This document shows positions 57,589-64,000 of a DNA stretch of 64,000 bases, one piece after another. Under the pieces are notes generated by a model. It was not told the DNA's origin and made no database searches. It worked only from the letters and a program-made list of their open reading frames with translations. Source of the DNA: Plantago ovata (Eukaryota > Streptophyta > Magnoliopsida > Lamiales > Plantaginaceae); the NCBI GenBank assembly GCA_028274465.1, contig CM051457.1, positions 95,851,982-95,915,981 of the forward strand, written 5' to 3'. Position 1 is the stretch's first letter, and every line of letters begins with the position of its first letter. A program made the position numbers and the translations under genes.

Positions 57589-60500
57589 ATGTCCGAGAGG
57601 AGCGACGACAGCCAAAACCGTCATGATACTCTCGATTACGGGACCGAGCAGGATACATCCGAGGAGACGTCCGTGTCGGCTACCTTCCTCGATCAGACTC
57701 TGGAACTATCTTCGCGCAGTGATGAACTTGTTAAGCCATCCGAGGAGGCTAGTAGCGAAGAAGAGGATGACGATGAAGGCGAGTCTGCGGAGGGTGAAGA
57801 AAACAAGGATTCTAGTGAGGATGATGAGTCCGAGGAGGAGGAAGAGACCGATGAATACCGTCTGCAAGTCTGTTAGAGACACAGAGTAAATGATGATGAT
57901 GCCACTTTCATTGATGATCGAACTGAGGCGGAAGGTGGTCCGCCCGACACCGGTGTCCCTGTTGCTTTAATAAGCAAAGCTACACAAGTCTTTGGAAGGG
58001 ATTATGGTGCTTGAGACAATGTTGAGCCGTTGGCTGTCCGTATGGAAGACATGGACGATACTGAGCGACCCACTCCTGCGTTAGCTTGGTTCAAGGAGGG
58101 TGAGCGTTCTATTCAAGAAGGTAAGAGGGATGGATTCGAGGAGCTTGAGTCTCCCAAATCGAGGCCTAGTGGTCCAAGGCGTAAATCTGAATTCCCTCCT
58201 CAAACTACGCACCGAACCGTCATTAGTGATGATGAAGATTCCCGAGTCTCGATTAGGGATCTTCACGGGAATGAAGCTGGTCCGAGCCATAATCCTTCTT
58301 CTCCCTCACTTTCAGAGATGAACCGACTAGCCCAGAGGGATGTGCTCATTCAAGAGCGATACTATGTCGAGGATGCGGTCCCTTATCAAACCATAGATCC
58401 TCGGGACATGGACTTTACCTTCCCGGCGGCTAGTAATGTCCGTCCTCCTAATCCGCTAGATTTGGCCGATGAGCAGGCCTATCTTGAAAGAAAATCGAGG
58501 GAGAAGTCATCCCGGTCAAAGAAGAAGCAGGTCATTCCCGAGACCGAGAAGGAAAACAAGATTACCGTTGCTAGTGAGAAAAGTTCACAGGGAGGATCCT
58601 TGATGTCGACCTCCCCGATCCGGAGGGCGAGAAAAATGAAGATGGGATGATCCCCACAACGGCTTCCACCGTTAAGGAAGATGAAATTCCCTCTATTAGA
58701 TGGAAATACAGATTGAAGAAGAAGGTAATCAACATCCTCGTGCCCAAGCACAACCAAACGTTCTACAATGCACCTCCAGGCTATATGGTCGTGCATCTCT
58801 TGTCGCTCGATCAAGGATGGATCCTTCCCTTATGTGATCCTTTTAAGGATATTATCAATCAGTTGGGGATCGCGCCTTGCCAACTCCTCCCGAGTGCTTT
58901 CGGGACTCTTATATGCTTCGGCGTATTTTGTAAGAAGCTTAGAATTCCTGTGAACTTTCATAACTTCAACCAGATCTTCCGAGTCTCAATGAGCTCGGGG
59001 AATAAATACATTTACTACTTTAATGCTCGGCCCGGATTTGGTTTCGTCATGGATGCTCCTACGTCCTCGGGCTATAAATTGTTTCATAGATATATCTATG
59101 TGAAAAAGAAGAATCTCCCCGAAATGACTGATGAGGAGGCAGAATGGGGAGTGCCGAAACACTTTTACCGAGGACCTATTTCGGAGAGGCATCCTCTTCC
59201 AGTTGAGTTAGATCCTTGGGTCTTGGAGCTCGAGGAAAAGAACTCGCGCGAGGACCCGGAAAATACTTCTATTGGGGCCTAGTGTTGCAACCTCTTCCTT
59301 ATCGGGCTGGTCTCTCTCCTTCAGTTTATACTGGGTATAAGGGTTCAAAATATACCGATGATGTCCTCTTCGGTAATTATCTCGAGAAGCATGTTTTTAA
59401 TACCATTACTTGCGTGGTGTGATATTTTTCCAACTTCTTTTATGATGCTTTTTTGGTACTCTTCGCTCTTCTAATCTTTTTGAATCTATAGATTATTGGT
59501 TCCAGTGGATAATGTTGAAGACACTTGAGGCGAAAGAGGAGCAGAGAACGAAGCAACAACGTCTTGCTGGCAAAAAGACTAAGATCCTCGGTTCCTTAGA
59601 GATTACCAATCCGAAGAGCGCAGCCGAGCATCGCAATACCCTCGTGCGTGAAGGGCTTGTTGAGGTCGAGGACTCGATTGAGGTGCTGAAAAAGGCCGAG
59701 GAAGATGCAGCGACTCGGAAAAAGGCCGAGGAAGGTGCGGGTGGCAACCCCGAGAAGCGGCCTAAAGAGAAGGTCGTTCCTCCAAAGAAGTCTGGCGGTT
59801 CGAAGAGGCTTTTAAACCTCGGTGGGACCAATGAGCCCGCTCGCTAAAGGGGTAAGACTATGGAGATCGACCAGGACTCTGAGATAAAGCGCCTGGTTCA
59901 GCTATCTGACTTGGATCGCGCTCATGAGCTTAGCCTTTGTATGTTGCAGGTACCTTCTTTTAAGTTATACAAGTTACTTTTTTTGCTTCTCGCTCCTTTG
60001 AGCTATTGACAATGTCCTAACCTCTATCTTTCTTTGTAACTCGAGAACCTTAAAGAAACCTATAGCCACGTAGCAGCTGATCAGTCTAACATCAATCAGT
60101 TGATCGAGGACCTGGAGAAGAGTCTTGAGGCCGAGAAGGCCAAGAACAAAGTGGCTGGCTACGAGGTAAAAAAGGCTCATGCCAAGGTAGATCAGCTCGA
60201 AAAGGAATTGGCTCGGGAGAAGCAGAGGACCCAAGGTTATAAGGGCGGCTATACGACCTTGTCGCTCTGCATGCAGAAGTTCAAAGACAGTGTCCTATCT
60301 TTCCTCCTCGGTAGCCGGCTAGAGACTGCTCAGTCCTTCATGGCTTCCGCTACCTATAAATTGGCCACCCAGGACATCAGGGATTCAGCGCGCGAGGAGG
60401 GTTTCTTTTCTTGCATCGGGCAGCTAAAACGGATCGACCTTCTGCCCCAAGATTTTGATGTGGACGCGCGCGAGGACATGCATGCAGGTCGAAGAGAGGA

Positions 60501-60893
60501 CTTGTCTCGATATCCCGACGAGGTTCCGACCGATGAAATGCATCATGCATGTGAATTCGGGGAGCTGGTCACCGATCCGGAAGTGCCATATCCGAGTAAG
60601 CCCTCTTATCTTCCTCGGTGGGTTCCTGAGTGCCTAAGGGTTGGGGTGCTTCATCCTTTTGAGAAGGCTCCTCTTCGCAACGCACATTGGATTCAAATAA
60701 ACCAGCCGGTTATGGGGTGCGAGGAGAACTTTGTGGAGCTAGAGCTGATAACTTATGCCGACGCTATCAAGCAGGCTCGCAAGAAGGATAGCGATGGAAA
60801 TGTGCATTCTCTGCAGATCCCCAACCGAGGATGTGCATTGACTAGCAACATTCCGGTCACTCCGAGCAACTTTACTACAAGCAGAACGCGTTG
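57589..60893 (+). pseudogene. Antisense ORF of Tat-type element: 'gypsy-type transposase' (PF04195-like) protein
   Basis: Exon-like blocks: 57589-58640 (MSERSDDSQNRHDTLDYG, very acidic SSEEEDDDEGESAEG region, basic RRKSEFPP tract), 58650-59282 (YNAPPGYMVVHLLSLDQGWI, LPLCDPFKDIINQLGIAPCQ, HNFNQIFRVSMSSGNKYIYY, WGVPKHFYRGP: the domain known as 'transposase (putative) gypsy type'), 59512-59847 (charged, EEQRTKQQRLAGKK) and 60100-60893 (coiled coil EDLEKSLEAEKAKNK..., then KDSVLSFLLGSRLETAQSFM). Such ORFs lie antisense to gag-pol next to the 3' LTR in Tat elements; their role is unknown. Stops at 57874 and 58012 and a frameshift near 58600 disable it. Confidence 0.75.
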
Positions 60894-61136
60894 AACCGGG
60901 GAGCTTTTGAAGATATGAAGACCGAGTATGCTCGGTGATGTTGTACTTTTTTCCTTAAAGTTATTTCCGAACAATTTTTTATGCTTTCTGTTCGACCCCT
61001 TGTGGCACCTGTTCGAACTCGGTTGTAATGTAATTGACAAATGCTTCCTCTTTCTTTCTATCCAATGTTCTCTAATTCTCGCTCTACTGTTTTATACTTA
61101 TGCATTTTACTAACTCCTTGTAGTTATTGATGAATG
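60894..61136. other. Spacer before the Athila-type LTR
   Basis: 3' flank of the antisense ORF; T-rich, no gene. The Athila-type element starts at 61137, apparently nested within the Tat-type element. Confidence 0.45.
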
Positions 61137-62389
61137 TGTATTTTACAATTTCATTCGAGTCTTTTTCACCTATTTTAGCTATCCTCTATGTTAATTTAGC
61201 TATATTTTAGTACATTTTATTAGAATAGTGTCACGTTTCCCTTTAGATTTTATTTTACAGGTTTTGGTTGAAATTCGGAGATTTCTGGGCAAATATATTA
61301 AAGTTGACAAGGAATTGGTGTTCCAGAAGCCTATTTGGAGTATCTGAAGGTTTCCGGATAGGATTTGGAGTCTAGGGGCCGAATCTGGAGGTTAGAAGGC
61401 TACTAGAAGTCAGAAACCGAGTCCGAAAAGGTGAAGAAATCCAAAAACGAGTCGAAAACGCGGAAATTCCACGAAAAACCTCTGGGGCGAACCGCCGGAG
61501 CACGGGGCGAACCGCCCGGGAATATTTCGGGGCCTATATATAGTGCTCAGTTTTCTCTTCGAAAATCATATCTTTCCAAGCCTACTTTCTCACCTCTCTC
61601 TATAGTTTTAGGTAGGAACTTCCCGGGGCCTGTACTGGGAGTTCCGTAGCTTAGGGGATAACTTTTTCATAGCAGTTTGGAGCTCGTAGGACCGCAATCA
61701 TCCGGAGATTGACAACCTTCGGTAACTTTGTATCTTACAGTTTTAACTACTTATTTTATTTATCTTTCAATATGTTTTCTTCTATGATTTCTGTTGATTG
61801 CATGCATAATATGAGTAGCTAAACTTATCATTGGTGGTAGTATGTGAATTCTTAGCGAGGGAAGATAATCATGCTAATGGCTATATCGCGCATTATACTC
61901 CGTGTCATTGCTTTATTTCGTTGATCAGTTGTAACCAAAATTCTCGTATGTTGTATTGATCATTATGCACAATTGGACACTTGTCGACCATCAGACCAAT
62001 TATCTTCGTAGTGTTGAATAATTACGTAACACATTAGGACGTTAGTTGTTGACAAGTCAGACCATATTATCTTCGTAGTGCTTAATACTTGCAACAGGAC
62101 ACTAGATTGATTCAAAGATCTCTATGCAAGACCGAGGAATTTATGCATGATTATCGACCCATTATGTTAAGAAGGACCATACTATCACCAATCTCCATTA
62201 TCTGCTTGAAACCCCCTATTGCTATCTGTCTGCTATTTTATATTCTCATGTTAAATAGATAAAGCAAGTTATAGTCCTGAGAGAACGACACTCGAGTCAT
62301 TCTACTACTACACTACGGTTTTCGTTGTAGTTGTGGATTGCCTTTGGCTAATCATAAATTTATTTGATTGACGATTGACAAACGTTACA
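61137..62389 (+). mobile_element. 5' LTR of an Athila-type gypsy element
   Basis: About 1253 bp, TGTATTTTACA to AAACGTTACA, immediately before the PBS at 62395. The upstream flank gaatg (61132-61136) should recur after the 3' LTR, which lies outside the window. TATA-like ctatatatag at about 61533. Confidence 0.75.
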
Positions 62390-62394
62390 TCAAA

Positions 62395-62413
62395 TTGGCA
62401 CCGTTGCCGGGGA
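62395..62413 (+). promoter_or_regulatory. Primer-binding site (Athila type)
   Basis: ttggcaccgttgccgggga, one change from the TTGGCGCCGTTGCCGGGGA seen in Athila elements. It lies five bases after the LTR and confirms a 5' LTR in plus orientation. Confidence 0.88.
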
Positions 62414-62561
62414 CTATACTCCTTTTTTCTGTTTAATTTGTTTATATTTACAGCTTTAGATTCCTAATTCTATTAGTTTTAGTTTTCCTTTTTAATCTCT
62501 CTCTGATACTGCTTTCCTAGTCTGTTTCTAATCACCTTTCCTAGTCTGTTACAGATTGTGT

Positions 62562-64000
62562 ATGCCGCATACACGTTCTGCAGGAACACCGCTTGCTGAT
62601 TCAATTGCTGAGATCGATAGAGTCTACCACCAAAGAAGGCGACTCCTTTTCAAGGAAATCGACGGAATGGCAGAAGCTAGACCACTGAAGGCATGGGTTC
62701 AACCCACCAAGGATCGTATGGGGGGACCGGCGATTGTTCTTTCGCCTGCAACCCGAGATCTGGAGATCATGAACCACGCATTCCAACAACTTCCGAGGTT
62801 CTATGGCTTATCAAGGGAAGATGTGATGGGGTACTTGCACGATATCGATGATTTCGTCAACCAACTCCCACGACCCGGAGCTGACATAACAACGGATGAG
62901 TTGAGGATGAAGGTTTTTGCTATGGGACTTGGCGACAGAGCCAAGTCATGGTTGAGTTCTCTACCAGCCGGCTCGCTGGACACTTGGGAAAAGGTTTTTT
63001 CAGCTTTCATGGAGAAATACTTCCCTCACACCTTGACTACCGCGCTAAAGGCGCAAATCACTGGATTCAAGCAGGACTATGATGAGACCATCTACACCGC
63101 GTTCGAGAGGTTCCAAGATCTCACGAACAAGTGCCCTCACCATGGTTTTGAACTTTCCGACTTAATCCAACACTTCTACAATGGACTAACCTTCGAGAAC
63201 CAACAAGTGGTGGATTTCCAATGCCGAGGCTATATTTTGGAGGAAACTGCAGAAGCCGTCTGGGCTGTTTTCGAAAGGCTTGCTAAGGGTTCGCAGTTCA
63301 AGGACCCGAGAGCAATGGTTAGGAGACGTGGACCTGAAGCTCCACCGACTCAAGAAGCTCCTATGTACAGGGGGAATGGGGATCAATTCGAGTGCTTTAC
63401 CAACGAATTGAAGCAAGTCCTCAAGAGCTCCACCGGAACAACTGTTTCGAACGAAGTATGCCGAATATGCAAGAACTATGGGCATGGGGCTCATATGTGT
63501 AGATCGGAGCTGGCATACGATGATGGCAACTGGGCTCGAGGAGGCGAAGAAGAAGCCTTTGCTACGGAGTTTGGTACTCAAGAAGTTTGCTACGGACAAG
63601 ACAGTAGGAATCCTCGAGGTGGATTCTGGAGAAGAGGATACCGCAACAATCAAGGATATGCACCGGCTAACCAAACTTATGGACCTAACCAAGACCGTAG
63701 TAGGCTAAACTATGGTAATGACCACTGCGAAAACCCCGTTCCGAAAGAGCCACCGAAGTCGAAGTCGGCTCAACTGATGGAGAACTTGCAGAAGATGGTC
63801 GATCACACACAAAGTTTTCTCAAACGATATGAAGAAGACTCCGAGAAGACTAGGGCAAGGCTCGATAGGTTGGAAGAGAGAACTAGACTTGCTCATCAAA
63901 AGATGCAAGAGTTGATCGACCGAGGAGCAAGTAGAGAACAAGGCAAACTGCCTAGCAACACTTTACAGTCGAAATTGGCTGGTGATGTACCTGACGAAAT
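62562..64000 (+). CDS. Athila-type gag (open to window end)
   Basis: Starts at the first ATG after the PBS (MPHTRSAGTPLADSIAEIDR) and stays open for ~480 codons to the edge. Capsid-like retrotransposon gag domain: FYGLSREDVMGYLHDIDDFV, LRMKVFAMGLGDRAKSWLSS, WEKVFSAFMEKYFP, TIYTAFERFQDLTNKCPHHG, FYNGLTFENQQVVD. A zinc knuckle follows (CRICKNYGHGAHMC), then a Gly/Asn/Arg-rich part and a coiled coil (LMENLQKMVDHTQSFLKRYE). It packages element RNA in virus-like particles. The intact frame suggests a young copy. Its protease and reverse transcriptase would lie to the right. Confidence 0.9.
   Translation, partial: MPHTRSAGTPLADSIAEIDRVYHQRRRLLFKEIDGMAEARPLKAWVQPTKDRMGGPAIVLSPATRDLEIMNHAFQQLPRFYGLSREDVMGYLHDIDDFVNQLPRPGADITTDELRMKVFAMGLGDRAKSWLSSLPAGSLDTWEKVFSAFMEKYFPHTLTTALKAQITGFKQDYDETIYTAFERFQDLTNKCPHHGFELSDLIQHFYNGLTFENQQVVDFQCRGYILEETAEAVWAVFERLAKGSQFKDPRAMVRRRGPEAPPTQEAPMYRGNGDQFECFTNELKQVLKSSTGTTVSNEVCRICKNYGHGAHMCRSELAYDDGNWARGGEEEAFATEFGTQEVCYGQDSRNPRGGFWRRGYRNNQGYAPANQTYGPNQDRSRLNYGNDHCENPVPKEPPKSKSAQLMENLQKMVDHTQSFLKRYEEDSEKTRARLDRLEERTRLAHQKMQELIDRGASREQGKLPSNTLQSKLAGDVPDE

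Overview
The window is nuclear DNA of a flowering plant, almost certainly a eudicot. It is AT-rich, has GT-AG spliced exons, plant gene families (PPR, AIG1/GIMAP GTPase, FAR1/FRS), and is saturated with plant transposon lineages (DUF4283-type LINEs, Sirevirus-like copia, Tekay-, Tat- and Athila-like gypsy, CACTA, hAT, MULE/FAR1, a tRNA-derived SINE). I cannot name the species.

Layout. 0-3.5 kb: decayed LINE, minus strand. 4.2-9.4 kb: copia pol remnant (+), a Sirevirus-like LTR with its own TATA box and PPT on the minus strand, and a CACTA end. 9.4-13.5 kb: a CACTA remnant carrying a young 5'-truncated LINE (12-bp perfect target duplication), whose end abuts an AIG1-type GTPase pseudogene. 14.7-16.9 kb: the best spliced gene, a six-exon minus-strand gene for a 373-residue plant protein I cannot name. 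17.6-39.0 kb: a block bracketed by two related inverted termini. It holds a hAT MITE, spliced scraps of fumarase and long-chain acyl-CoA synthetase genes, a palindromic AGCTCC repeat in two copies, an LTR-like insertion, a Ulp1-type protease gene broken by a LINE, a coiled-coil gene fragment and a FAR1/MULE transposase pseudogene. I suggest it is one very large, degenerate Mutator-like element. 39.7-42.3 kb: solo gypsy LTR inside telomere-like TTTAGGG repeats.

43.6-45.7 kb: an intact P-class (Rf-like) PPR gene with a recent internal 315-bp duplication. 46.2 kb: SINE. 48.0-52.5 kb: PWP2 (UTP-B WD40 protein), 5'-truncated and frameshifted, hence a pseudogene. 52.5-54.3 kb: an unusual repeat complex with two 21-bp minisatellite blocks, inverted ~30-bp repeats, and a core of AGCTCC/GGAGCT palindromes that includes a perfect 34-bp-arm hairpin. 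54.8-60.9 kb: minus-strand Tat-type gypsy 3' end, with an LTR and a large antisense ORF reading the other way from its own TATA box. 61.1-64.0 kb: 5' LTR, primer-binding site and open gag of an Athila-type element that runs off the window.

Only the six-exon gene and the PPR gene look like functional host genes. Most other coding sequence is transposon-borne or pseudogenic.
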